Positions 45,908 to 55,185 of a DNA stretch of 64,000 nucleotides are shown one piece after another. The DNA is taken from contig NZ_JBGGWA010000005.1 in NCBI RefSeq assembly GCF_041321145.1, positions 1 to 64,000 of the forward strand, written 5' to 3'. Position 1 is the first letter of the stretch. Each line of letters starts with the position of its first letter. The DNA comes from Paraburkholderia sp041321145. GTDB taxonomy: Bacteria; Pseudomonadota; Gammaproteobacteria; Burkholderiales; Burkholderiaceae. The notes under the pieces were generated by a model. The model was not told the DNA's origin. It worked only from the letters and a program-made list of their open reading frames with translations, and made no database searches. Position numbers and translations under genes: made by a program.

Positions 45908-46912
45908 CTAGTGTCTGTCCTCGCCCTCACTGTCTGTGCCGATATATTCTTCCTTATGCGCCGCACGGCCATGAAACGGGCATCCGCTCCCAGAAGACTG
46001 CTCATGCCTGGGCTTTATCGGTGGCGTAGCCGCTGCCACGCAGATAGCCAGCCGGGCGTCTCGCCGCTCAATGAACGTATTGGCGGGATCTGGGGCGAGT
46101 CGATCGCCTATCCAGAAGAAAGCCGCAGTTCCCAGGCGAAATGCTTTCAATACGAACGGATGAGGCTGCCTGATCTTGTATGGACCGAGCATCCATGCCG
46201 GAAGCAGACTGATGACCCACAGACGCCCGAACCATCGCAAGGACCGCGGGAAATAGCGATTCGCAAACTGCTCGATTATGTGCGCAGTCGCTTCGACGCC
46301 GAGAGGATGCTCACCATCGACGTCGCGCCCCTCATATTGGTCCATGAAAGCCATTACGCCTTCGAACGTCTCAGGGAAGCCACCAATCGGCCTGCCGCTC
46401 TTTACATTGAGAAAGAGGCCAGTCATCTTTGTCCAGAACCTGACTGCAACGCGCTTTTCCTTTTCCGAGAAGCCACGTAACCCGACCCGCCTCATCAAGC
46501 GGTGCATGCCTGCAGCCTCGTAACACAACGTATACATGTAGATGTCGTCGTCCGCGAATGTGTCCGGGCCCTCGTCCGGGTACTTCTTCGCATAGAACGC
46601 GTGGATACGATTGATCGAGTCGACGTTTCGCTTCGTCTCGTCGTGCGCCGAGCCATAATGCCACCACGTCTGCATTTTCCATGACGTGTCATCCGCGCGT
46701 CGATCCGGCGCGCGGACGATTTTTCCCTTGCCGCCGTCGAGAAGCACCTTCGCCCCAAACTCACTGATGATGAAGTGCGGAAACGTAACCGCGTAGATGA
46801 GGTTCATCACGAAATCGTTGGCCCGGTACGCGGTCATCAACTTCCAGATTTCGTCACAGTCCCGCTCTTCGTCGAGGGACTCGATTCGCTTGGCAATCCA
46901 CTTATAGGCCAT
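45908..46912 (-). CDS. MpaB/Lcp-type oxygenase (DUF2236 family)
   Basis: 334 residues from the ATG at 46912, where GGAGG lies five bases upstream; the frame extends further without support. The protein matches DUF2236 / oxygenase-MpaB proteins: a histidine-rich conserved start of the core (WHYGSAHDETKRNVDSINR, IHAFYAKKYPDEGPDTFADD), YMYTLCYEAAGMHRLMRRVG, and ANRYFPRSLRWFGRLW. Characterised relatives are heme enzymes such as fungal MpaB and latex-clearing protein, which split C=C bonds of isoprenoids to aldehydes or acids. No signal peptide is seen, unlike secreted Lcp. Its C-terminus contains a Cys/His-rich tail (GSGCPFHGRAAHKEE). Substrate unknown. Confidence 0.8.
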   Translation of the reverse strand: MAYKWIAKRIESLDEERDCDEIWKLMTAYRANDFVMNLIYAVTFPHFIISEFGAKVLLDGGKGKIVRAPDRRADDTSWKMQTWWHYGSAHDETKRNVDSINRIHAFYAKKYPDEGPDTFADDDIYMYTLCYEAAGMHRLMRRVGLRGFSEKEKRVAVRFWTKMTGLFLNVKSGRPIGGFPETFEGVMAFMDQYEGRDVDGEHPLGVEATAHIIEQFANRYFPRSLRWFGRLWVISLLPAWMLGPYKIRQPHPFVLKAFRLGTAAFFWIGDRLAPDPANTFIERRDARLAICVAAATPPIKPRHEQSSGSGCPFHGRAAHKEEYIGTDSEGEDRH

Positions 46913-47588
46913 CTTTGCCTCCGTTATTTGATTCTTTCTTGTGGTAAGTGCACAGACCTGTTCATCGCGGCGCCCGGGGAGACAATGCTCCGACACTCTG
47001 CGTCAGGGACGACTTGCCATCGCTGCATCGGCAACATCGCTCTCCTGTGAACGCAGGGCCTTGCTCCCGCGCAAAACTATCCGGTGGCACGCACGCAAAT
47101 TCCGCTACGTTATGTCTGTATCTCCGACGCATTTGCGACGCGAGGCTTTTCAACACCGTTAGTCTAGAAGCCCCTGAGCAGCGAATCTTGCCTGCCCGTG
47201 ACTTACCGATATCTGATAACGACAATTGAATCTGTGCGGATTCACTATCCGGCGTGTAGGGGGCCGGCATTATCTGATGGCTCCTGGATCGGCTCTGAAA
47301 TGTATAGCTGCACGTAGTCGGGCGAGCGTTTTAACTGAACGTTTCACCACATCGACTTCCAGTGAGTCTGACGAGAGAAAGCACTCAGACGGCAGTGGCC
47401 CGATTTGGATTCCCTAGCCCACGGGGGAACCAGCCGGCCCGCTGCCAGCTCACGCGCGAATACTGCAGATACAACGGGCATAAGGGAAAACACGTCTGCC
47501 ATGGCCGCGCAAATTTATCGAGAATCCGAGGAAGTTCACAACAATGTTCCGTGAATTGATGCGACTAATGAATTAGTAGGAGAGCAAA
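46913..47588. other. Divergent spacer between the MpaB-like and AraC genes
   Basis: 676 bases with no supported gene. A small inverted repeat ACTAAT-GA-ATTAGT lies at about 47564-47577, directly before the AGGAG sequence of the AraC gene. Confidence 0.4.
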
Positions 47589-48587
47589 ATCGGTACGCAA
47601 CTGAGACATCAGGTTCTGCACGTCACATCTTCCAGCGAAAGGCGCGCGTGGCCAGATTTAATCAGCGATCTGGTCGCAGGCAGCCCGCCCGAAGAAAATC
47701 GTCAGTCGTGCGAATTCGAAACCATCGGCACGACACCGTTCGGCGGATCGATCACCTGCGGCGCCGTGGGAGCAGCACGGTTTGCGCGCGTCGCGGCGAC
47801 ACCCTCCGTATACAGGGGACGACCCAGATTAGGGTCAGATATAGCTCCGATCTTCGTCGCATTGCAGACGAACGGCGACAGTCTTCTCGGAGACGGCGTC
47901 AGGCAAATTCGTCTATTGCCGGGAGAATGGACGGTCTTTGATGCCCGGTGCCCGTTCACTATCAGCAGCCAGCACTGTATGGAGCTGATCTTCGTGAACG
48001 TCCCGGGTTTGATCCCGGCGCAGCCACCGAGGCAGCCACTCATCTATCCGACCTTTGAGCCTCCTGGAACATCGGGTTCGGCACGGATGTTTTCCGACCT
48101 TGTAGTCTCGCTCTTCAGGGAGTTGGAGAACGTCGATTCGAATATCGCGATATCATCGGTCGACCTTCTCAGAAGCCTGTTTTCTGACGCTTTTCGTATC
48201 CAATGCCCGTGGCCCGCACGACCACTGGAGACACAACGTCGTGCGGTCATGCAATTCATCGAAGAACATCTCTCAGACCCGGAACTCAGTCCGCCTTCCA
48301 TCGCGAGCGCTCTTGGAATGTCAATTCGTCAGGTTCATCGCCTGTTCAAGCGGGCGGGTAGCCAGACCGTGGGCGAGTATATCTGGAAGCGCCGTATTCA
48401 AAGGTGTTCGGAAGAGCTTCGTTCCGGGGCGAACGCAGCGCTCAGCGTGACTACGATAGCCTTCCGCTGGGGCTTTAGCAGCTCGCCTCACTTTTCACGC
48501 GCGTTCAAGGAGGAAATGGGGCTGACGGCATCCGAGTATCGCCGTAACTTCCTGACTGATCCGGGCAACGCAATCCAGCTCCGCTAA
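47589..48587 (+). CDS. AraC/XylS-family regulator with an unclear start codon
   Basis: The C-terminal double HTH is clear (SIASALGMSIRQVHRLFKRA, and IAFRWGFSSSPHFSRAFKEE). The first normal start, GTG at 47766, would give 273 residues and cut into the cupin-like ligand domain. The coding pattern continues upstream to about 47583 (ERRAWPDLISDLVAG, EFETIGTTPFGGS, typical of AraC-binding-like N-domains), but that part has no ATG, GTG or TTG. AGGAG at 47578-47582 stands six bases before an ATC at 47589, which I use as the provisional start (332 residues). A rare ATC start or a base change in the start codon are possible. It converges with the carotenoid-oxygenase operon and may control it. Confidence 0.75.
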   Translation: MGTQLRHQVLHVTSSSERRAWPDLISDLVAGSPPEENRQSCEFETIGTTPFGGSITCGAVGAARFARVAATPSVYRGRPRLGSDIAPIFVALQTNGDSLLGDGVRQIRLLPGEWTVFDARCPFTISSQHCMELIFVNVPGLIPAQPPRQPLIYPTFEPPGTSGSARMFSDLVVSLFRELENVDSNIAISSVDLLRSLFSDAFRIQCPWPARPLETQRRAVMQFIEEHLSDPELSPPSIASALGMSIRQVHRLFKRAGSQTVGEYIWKRRIQRCSEELRSGANAALSVTTIAFRWGFSSSPHFSRAFKEEMGLTASEYRRNFLTDPGNAIQLR

Positions 48588-48638
48588 CGGCACCCCGCAC
48601 CGCTGCTGGGCAACGGCGCGGACACGACGGCTAATGCG

Positions 48639-50102
48639 CTAGGCGGCCCCGATCCGCGAACGGGGAATCCAGTTGCCATGGAATGCGAGCGGAATGCGAT
48701 TGTTGATCCGAATCCTTGCGACGGGTTCCCCGTCGAACTCCCTCGCATCGAGAATAAGCAGTTCCGAAGAATTTCGCATAGGATTCCACCAGACCGAGAG
48801 CAGCCATCCGTGGTCTTCGCTATCCGGCGAAGGATGCGGTACAAAAATCGGCTCCCCGGGGATCATGCTATAACTCTCTTCAATTCCCTGCAGTTGCATA
48901 TTGCCTGTTGCAAAGTCGAACTTCGCGAGGCAATTGAATCCTTGCCCGCTCCTTTCAGGATCGACAGCCGCGAGATATCCAAATCGATGCTTCTTGCCCG
49001 AGACCGCCTCATTCAACCTGAGGAACTCGCCCTCCACCCCCTCGAATGCCATCTGGGCCGAACGCCGGTTACGGGCATCGATAATCGTACGCACCATTCG
49101 AGGAAAACCAAACACCGGGGCTGTCACATGCGGAAAGGAAAACGGAAATACCTCTCCGATCGGAGGCACACAGGCTGTCTCAAGGAGGTCCGAAATGCAT
49201 GCATCGACGACGATTTCATCGCCCTCCTGGTAGGCATTCAGGAAGTGCGTAATCTGAAAGTCTTTTTCCTGCCTGATGGTGATCGTCGAACCATCGCGAC
49301 GATTAACCAGAAATATCCGGGTGCCAGCCGATGTATCGAGAGACAGGACGCCCTTACCCTGCGCTACCACGCCCTCTTCCGCAACGTTATTGATAAGCGG
49401 GCTCAAAAAGAAAATGAACCAATCGTCGCTGAAGATAAAATCGTGGATCCACGCGCGACTATCCATTTTTACGGAGTGTTCGCTCTGCACTGCTCCGGCC
49501 CGATCTACTGCAAAGCACGTCAACGTCCCGGCCTTAACGTCCTGCGCAATGAAAAGCGTCTCTCCGGTCGACGGATCGACGTGCGGGTGACCGGTGAGAA
49601 GTCTGTCTCCAAAGCGCCCCCCAAAATCGAAGGTTCCCTTCGTTTCCAGCGTGTCGGGATCAAGCTCCCAGTAGTGATTTCCGAGCTCATGAAGGGCCAA
49701 TACCTTGCCCGCGAGCGAAATGACGTTAATCCCTGCGACGGTCTTGATCGGGGGAGCGCCGGACGGCAATTCACCTTGAGAAACATTCGAGGCCCCATAA
49801 AGCCCGTTATAGAGCGCCCGTCCGGCCTTTTGTTCCACCATAAGACCTTCCGTCTTCACCCATTTGCACGCATACCGTACGCTGCCTTCGTCCAGGAAGA
49901 ACGCGTGCGTCATGCCATCACCATCAAACCAGTGAGCGCGGTCGGCGTTGAGCGGCTGGAAAAATTGCGAGTTTCCGGTTCGATACAGTACTCCGCTTAA
50001 CTCGCGTGGGATCTTGCCCTCGACTATCGGCGCGTCCTCCTCGTATTCCCGCGTAAGCGGCTCGAACGGGCCGTTAAGAAACGGATTTACCTCACTCCAC
50101 AT
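48639..50102 (-). CDS. Carotenoid-cleavage / lignostilbene-type dioxygenase
   Basis: 487 residues from the ATG at 50102, with AGGAG seven bases upstream. The four iron-binding histidines of this beta-propeller family are visible in LLTGHPHVDP, AWIHDFIF, ITHFLNAY and AFHGNWIP. The enzyme uses non-heme Fe(II) and O2 to cut a conjugated double bond to two carbonyls: carotenoids, or stilbenes in lignostilbene dioxygenases. The gene just upstream in the operon is an aldehyde dehydrogenase, suited to oxidise an aldehyde product. Cluster context (aromatic acids, demethylase) favours a lignin-type stilbene or phenylpropanoid substrate over carotenoid; this is inference. Confidence 0.9.
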   Translation of the reverse strand: MWSEVNPFLNGPFEPLTREYEEDAPIVEGKIPRELSGVLYRTGNSQFFQPLNADRAHWFDGDGMTHAFFLDEGSVRYACKWVKTEGLMVEQKAGRALYNGLYGASNVSQGELPSGAPPIKTVAGINVISLAGKVLALHELGNHYWELDPDTLETKGTFDFGGRFGDRLLTGHPHVDPSTGETLFIAQDVKAGTLTCFAVDRAGAVQSEHSVKMDSRAWIHDFIFSDDWFIFFLSPLINNVAEEGVVAQGKGVLSLDTSAGTRIFLVNRRDGSTITIRQEKDFQITHFLNAYQEGDEIVVDACISDLLETACVPPIGEVFPFSFPHVTAPVFGFPRMVRTIIDARNRRSAQMAFEGVEGEFLRLNEAVSGKKHRFGYLAAVDPERSGQGFNCLAKFDFATGNMQLQGIEESYSMIPGEPIFVPHPSPDSEDHGWLLSVWWNPMRNSSELLILDAREFDGEPVARIRINNRIPLAFHGNWIPRSRIGAA

Positions 50103-50254
50103 GTGCCAACTCCTGCAAAACGTCATTTTGTGTTTCAGGGGCCAAGCGCTGTCATTTGGCTATCCCTTGGTTTCGAAAGATAGGCGTCGGAGGTTCACCA
50201 AACCTGATCGTTTTCAGGGTGTCTTCCCGGTCATCGCGACGCCCACCTTGCTGA

Positions 50255-51733
50255 TCAAACGGCGGGAAAGTAGATCGCCTTCGTCTCCGTGAACGTTTCC
50301 AGGCCCTCGGGACCACCTTCCCGTCCGATGCCGGACTGTTTGAATCCTCCAAAGGGAATGGAAGGATCGAGCTGAAGCCCGTTGACCGTGAGGTTTCCCG
50401 TGCGGATTCGTCGTGCAATGCGCTCGGCTCGGCCGATATCAGCCGAGAATATAGTGCCGCTGAGACCGTACAGACTGTCGTTTGCAATGCGGATAGCGTC
50501 TTCGTCTCCGTCGTGGCATATGATCGAGACCACTGGACCGAAAACCTCCTCACGAGCGATCGTCATATCGCTATGGACGTTGTCGAACACAGTGGGAGCG
50601 ACAAAGTAACCATGCTCGTGCCCAGGGGCGCGGCCCCCGCCGATGACGGGGTTGGCCCCCTCACGTTTTGCCACGTCAATGAAGTCCAGCACGCGCCGGT
50701 ATTGATTGGAGGTTGCCACGGGTCCGATCATCGTGTCCGGGTCCCACGGGCTTCCAACCTTCATCCCATCAATCGCGCGGATGTATGCGTTCATGAATTC
50801 GTCGTGCCGCTTGCGCGGCACCAGAACACGTGTTTGCGAAAAACAGATCTGACCACTGAACGGCATTGTGAACGGCGCTACGTTCGCAATCCAGGCTCCA
50901 ATGTCCGCATCGTCACAGATGACTGAGGCCGATTTTCCACCAAGTTCCAGGCTGACTCGCGCGAGTCTGTCTGCACAGACCTGTGCAATGTGCTTTCCTG
51001 CCACGGTCGAGCCAGTAAAGCTAACCTTGTCGATCATCGGTTGGCGAATCAACCAGTCACCGACCTCACGACCAGCCGGCACGACGTTGAATACTCCTGG
51101 AGGAAGTCCAGCGGCGGCGAAACATTCCGCAAGTACCAATGCGTCCAACGGCGTTTCCGGGCTGGGCTTCGCAACAACGGTGCAACCTGCTGCGAGTGCG
51201 GCGGCCAGCTTTTGCGTCAGCAGAACAAGCGGGGCATTCCACGGTACGATCAGCGCACATACGCCTACCGGCTCCCGAACGACTTTTACTCGTCCCGTGG
51301 GCACCATGCGCTCGTCGTCGAACGAAGATTGCGAAATCAGATCCGCATAAAAGTCGAAGTATGCCGGTGCGATCCCGGTAAACTGGCTCGCAAACCAGCT
51401 CGGCGCCCCGACCTGCGCCGTCCAAAGCCTGCCAAAAAGGGCGAGACGATCCCGCATCTCCGACGCAATCCTCCGAAGCGCTGCAGCCCTTTCCACAGAC
51501 GGGCTGTACGCCCAGGAGCCTGTATCGAATGCATCCCGAGCCGACTTAACGGCAGCACCAGCGTCTTCTATCGATGCAGCGGGCAACCGGAAGATCACCT
51601 CTTCGGTAATGGGCGAAACCAGCTCGAACTCCTCTGAGCCCTTCGGCGCGCACCACTCTCCGTTGATGAAAAAGCGCGTCCGAACGTTGTCGGACAGTTC
51701 GCCCTCGAAATTGAATTGATCTGTCGCTGCCAT
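50255..51733 (-). CDS. Aldehyde dehydrogenase (NAD-dependent)
   Basis: 492 residues from the second of two adjacent ATGs (51733 or 51736; GAGGAG suits the second better). It has ALDH motifs: VGVCALIVPWNAPLVLL, FTGSTVAGKHIA, catalytic Glu in SLELGGKSASV and Cys in FSGQICFSQTRV, and EEVFGPVVSI. It is followed after 152 bases by the lignostilbene/carotenoid oxygenase gene on the same strand, so the pair may form an oxidative-cleavage and aldehyde-oxidation unit. The sequence is of the broad betaine/aromatic ALDH class; no subfamily is certain. Confidence 0.9.
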   Translation of the reverse strand: MAATDQFNFEGELSDNVRTRFFINGEWCAPKGSEEFELVSPITEEVIFRLPAASIEDAGAAVKSARDAFDTGSWAYSPSVERAAALRRIASEMRDRLALFGRLWTAQVGAPSWFASQFTGIAPAYFDFYADLISQSSFDDERMVPTGRVKVVREPVGVCALIVPWNAPLVLLTQKLAAALAAGCTVVAKPSPETPLDALVLAECFAAAGLPPGVFNVVPAGREVGDWLIRQPMIDKVSFTGSTVAGKHIAQVCADRLARVSLELGGKSASVICDDADIGAWIANVAPFTMPFSGQICFSQTRVLVPRKRHDEFMNAYIRAIDGMKVGSPWDPDTMIGPVATSNQYRRVLDFIDVAKREGANPVIGGGRAPGHEHGYFVAPTVFDNVHSDMTIAREEVFGPVVSIICHDGDEDAIRIANDSLYGLSGTIFSADIGRAERIARRIRTGNLTVNGLQLDPSIPFGGFKQSGIGREGGPEGLETFTETKAIYFPAV

Positions 51734-51947
51734 CATTTGTCTCCTCAAGCGTTTCCCGGTATCGAACTGGAGATTACGGAGGCAGCGCTCTGGCGTCTTG
51801 CCTGAGCATGACACCGCGATATCTGTGCATGACGTCCTGCGACCCCGTACGCGATAGCGTTGGCATTCCGGCGACTCCGGACCACTATCGAGCAGCGACC
51901 AGGCACAGGCCAAAGCTATCCGGAGCGCACATCTATAACGGGTGCCG

Positions 51948-53089
51948 TCACCCGACGGACGCCTGATCTGGGGCAAAGGTAAACAAGGCGACCTCAGCCT
52001 TCAACCTATGTGCCTGGTCGTCAAGCGATTCGGCTGCTGCTGTCGCCTGCTCAACCAGCGCCGCATTCTGCTGCGTTACCGAGTCCATCTGAACGATCGC
52101 CCGGCTTACCTGGTCAATGCCATGACTCTGCTCTGCCGACGCACCTGCGATTTCCTCCATGATCTCGGAAACGCGCCCAACCGCCGTCCTGATACCATCC
52201 ATGACCTGGCTCACGTCTGCCATATGTTGTGAGCCGAGTGCGATGCCGGCCACGGAGGCAGAGATTACTTCCTTGATTTCTTTGGCAGCCGCGCCGAACG
52301 TTGAGCGAGGCTACGGACCTCGCCGGCCACTACGGCAAAGCCCTTTCCCTGTTCACCAGCGCGAGCAGCCTCAACCGCAGCGTTAAGTGCAAGGATGTTG
52401 GTCTGGAAAGCCAGTTCTTCGATAAGGCCGGTAATTTGCGAGATTCTGTTTGAGCTTTCGCTGATACACCTCATCGTGTCTTCCATCGCGACAACCATAT
52501 TGCTTCCGGCGGCCGAGACCTCGGTGGCCTGTCCGACTAACATGGTAGCCTCGTGCGTGCTCTCCGCATTCTGTCTTACCGTCTGAGCTAGCTGTGTCAT
52601 GCTTGATGCCGTCTCTTGCAGAGACGCGGCCTGTTCCTCCGTACGTGCAGAAAGTTCAAGGTTGCCTGCCGCTATTTCGCCGACTGCCCTGGCCACGGCA
52701 TCCGCTGACAATCGCACTGAAGACACCGTTCCTTCAAATCTTTGCATCAGCTTGTCGAAGGCCAACGCGCCCCTACCGAACTCGTCCATGCGCGGACTGG
52801 CTGATCGCTGCGACAGATCCAGTGTCCTCGTAATTTCCTCAAAATTCCTCCGCATGCGGATCAGTCCGCCACAGACAACGCGTTGAAGATGAACGGTCGC
52901 CCACAACGACATGGCGGTTCCGACGGTGCATGCGAAGATCACACCGCTCAGGAGAAAATCCGATCGAGTTCCCGAAATATTTCGACCGAACAACTCGATC
53001 GCGGCCAGCGATGCCGACGTCACCGTCAGGATCGCGCATGATCCGAACGCGAAGAGCAGCCGAAGCCGGATTGTTATTACTTTATTCAT
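51948..53089 (-). pseudogene. Methyl-accepting chemotaxis protein, frameshifted
   Basis: Reading from the ATG at 53089, two membrane segments (LRLLFAFGSCAILTVTSASL, then FLLSGVIFACTVGTAMSLW) are separated by only about 15-20 residues, so there is hardly any periplasmic sensor. A HAMP-like part and the signalling domain follow (ELAFQTNILALNAAVEAARA is the hairpin tip). After VRSLAQRSA the frame changes: a base seems missing near 52286-52296, in GCGGCG-rich sequence, and the rest (KEIKEVIS, then HMADVSQVM and AEQSHGIDQVSRAI) continues in the next frame to 51948. The interrupted protein would lack the last 115 residues, including part of the coiled coil. A sequencing error would restore it. Confidence 0.8.
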
Positions 53090-53213
53090 AGCCCTATCCC
53101 CGGCGAACACTGGATGACACGTCTTCCGTTATCAGCTCAACGCGGCGTGATGAAATCCATTCAGTAGAAGTGCTTCAGGATCGGAGACGCATCCCCGACT
53201 GTCCAGCCGCAGG

Positions 53214-53882
53214 TCATTTTCCGATCTTTGGAGATGTCAGGTGTCTGGCGAGCCACGGCTGGCTCTCTATCCGCTTTTTCTCGAAACTTCGAATCAGGTC
53301 GGCGTGACGCAAGGTGAGCGCGATGTCGTCGTAGCCGTTGAGCAGGCAATATTTCCTGAATGCTTCGACCTCGAACGAGTGCTCTTCACCGCTCGATGTC
53401 GTTATGCGCTGCCGCTCCAGATCAACGGTCAACTGAAACCCGCAGTTTGAGCGCGTCTGCTCGAACAGATGTGTTACCTGCTCTTCCGGCAGCACGATCG
53501 GCAATAACCCGTTCTTAAAGCAATTGTTGTAAAAGATCTCTGCGAAGCCCGGTCCGATTAATGCCCGGAAGCCGAACTGCTCCAACGCCCACGGCGCATG
53601 CTCACGGGAGCTCCCGCAGCCGAAGTTGCGCCGCGTCAACAGGATCGATGCGCCCTGATAACGGGGATGGTTGAGTATGAATTCCTGATTGAGGGGTCGC
53701 GTTGAATTGTCCATCCCCGGCTCGCCGTGGTCGAGATAGCGCCATTGATCGAACGCGTGTGGGCCATATCCCGTCCGCCTGATCGACTTCATAAATTGCT
53801 TCGGAATGATCGCGTCGGTGTCCACGTTCTCCCGGTCGAGAGGTACAACCAGACCCGTATGTACGGTGAATTTGTTCATCAT
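53214..53882 (-). CDS. leuD: 3-isopropylmalate dehydratase small subunit (orphan LeuD paralogue)
   Basis: 222 residues, full length for LeuD. The swivelling-domain marks are VDTDAIIPKQFM, NFGCGSSREHAPWAL and FYNNCFKNGLLPIVLP, followed by the typical tail GYDDIALTLRHADLI. With a LeuC large subunit it isomerises isopropylmalate in leucine synthesis. No leuC or leuB lies in the window, and the gene sits at the end of the gentisate cluster behind a porin gene. It could be a spare leuD, or the small subunit of a related hydro-lyase such as maleate hydratase used after maleylpyruvate hydrolysis. Sequence is very LeuD-like, favouring the former. Confidence 0.88.
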   Translation of the reverse strand: MMNKFTVHTGLVVPLDRENVDTDAIIPKQFMKSIRRTGYGPHAFDQWRYLDHGEPGMDNSTRPLNQEFILNHPRYQGASILLTRRNFGCGSSREHAPWALEQFGFRALIGPGFAEIFYNNCFKNGLLPIVLPEEQVTHLFEQTRSNCGFQLTVDLERQRITTSSGEEHSFEVEAFRKYCLLNGYDDIALTLRHADLIRSFEKKRIESQPWLARHLTSPKIGK

Positions 53883-53970
53883 GCGGTGCTTCCCAGATTT
53901 CAGTCGATAGGACGTAAGCGAACCGGGGCGCAGTATTCCCGCGCGTCCCGGTCACGGAGCGTTGCCTGCC

Positions 53971-55101
53971 TTAGAAGCTGTGTCTGATCCCTACCATGGC
54001 CCCGAACTGACCGTCGCCCGCCGCCGGCGTCGTGCCTCCGCCGCCCGAGCTAACGGTAAACTGCGCCCTGGCGCTGTTATCGAGGTAAGAGCCTTGCGCG
54101 TATACGGCAGTGCTTTTTGATAGCAGATAGGTAAGGCGCAGCGTCCCCAGGGTGCCGCGGGTATCGTGCTGGGACACAATCATGCGGTACATCTCGCCAT
54201 CAACGATAACCGCCGGTGTGGCTTGAATACTTGCCCCGGCATAAAAGAGGTTCGCACGGACGCCCTCAACGCCGGGTCCCGTTACCGTCCGGGCGATCCA
54301 TCCCGCACCCAGTCTCGCTGGTCCGATCTTCGCCCAGCCGTTGGCTTCGATGCGCGCGTCCTTATCACCGCTTGCCGTGATCGGTACCGCCGCCACACCA
54401 TCGAAAAAGCTCGCAGTCGCCTTCGCGCCACCTCTCTGTTCATCGTACACGGCCGATGCGCCGAAATTACCTCCGTCGTATTTCAAACGGGCGCTCCACT
54501 GCCTGCACGCAGTAAACTGGCCCGCAACACTACCCGCGCAAGTACCCTGCCCTGGAGCGTTCCCGGTTCCGGCGGAGTCCCTGCCAAAAGAATAGGTCGC
54601 GCCAAAGCTCAGCCCGTAATAGGTAGCACTCTGATAGACAACTGCGTTGTCGCTACGCGCATTGGGCAGGTATGCATCAAACGATGCGATCGCATAAATG
54701 TTTGGGCCGAGAATGTCAGATTCCTGGATTCCCCAGTACGCCATCGAATATTGCCGGCCGAAGGAGAGCGTCCCCCACGTAGATGATTTGATTCCAACCC
54801 AGGCCTGTCTTCCGAACAGGCGCCCACCTTGTCCCAGATCCCCTCCACGCGGGTTGAATCCGTTTTCCAGCACGAAAAGGGCCTGAAGACCTCCCCCAAG
54901 ATCTTCCGCTCCACGCAAACCCCAGCGCGATGGGAGTGAACCCGTAACACCAGGCATTCGAACAATTGAATCTCCGTTGGAATTTGCGTGCGTAACATAT
55001 TCGACCCCCGTATCAATAATCCCATACAGGGTGACGCTACTTTGCGCCAATGCCGGCGTCGCCGCGCAGACTGCCAAACCTGCGATGATGTATTTTTTCA
55101 T
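53971..55101 (-). CDS. Outer-membrane porin, Gram-negative (Burkholderia type)
   Basis: 376 residues. Signal peptide MKKYIIAGLAVCAATPALA, then the standard start QSSVTLYGIIDTGVEYVTH and LRGAEDLGGGLQALFVLENG, ending MVGIRHSF with C-terminal Phe. It forms a trimeric barrel channel. It follows the AAHS carrier gene by 84 bases on the same strand, so it probably serves uptake of the aromatic acid used by the gentisate cluster. A Cys pair in GTCAGSVAGQFTACRQ (extracellular loop) may form a disulfide. Confidence 0.93.
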   Translation of the reverse strand: MKKYIIAGLAVCAATPALAQSSVTLYGIIDTGVEYVTHANSNGDSIVRMPGVTGSLPSRWGLRGAEDLGGGLQALFVLENGFNPRGGDLGQGGRLFGRQAWVGIKSSTWGTLSFGRQYSMAYWGIQESDILGPNIYAIASFDAYLPNARSDNAVVYQSATYYGLSFGATYSFGRDSAGTGNAPGQGTCAGSVAGQFTACRQWSARLKYDGGNFGASAVYDEQRGGAKATASFFDGVAAVPITASGDKDARIEANGWAKIGPARLGAGWIARTVTGPGVEGVRANLFYAGASIQATPAVIVDGEMYRMIVSQHDTRGTLGTLRLTYLLSKSTAVYAQGSYLDNSARAQFTVSSGGGGTTPAAGDGQFGAMVGIRHSF

Positions 55102-55185
55102 TAGATCTCCGAATTTTTTAATAACTTAAAAGCCCTATATTTGGGCTACTCGAGTGCCGTTCAGTTCGCTTGCTGAACTCAGACT

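Noticed and set aside
53214..53882. Firm call as maleate hydratase small subunit
   Set aside because: Motifs and tail are those of ordinary LeuD; context alone is insufficient, so it stays an idea in the findings.
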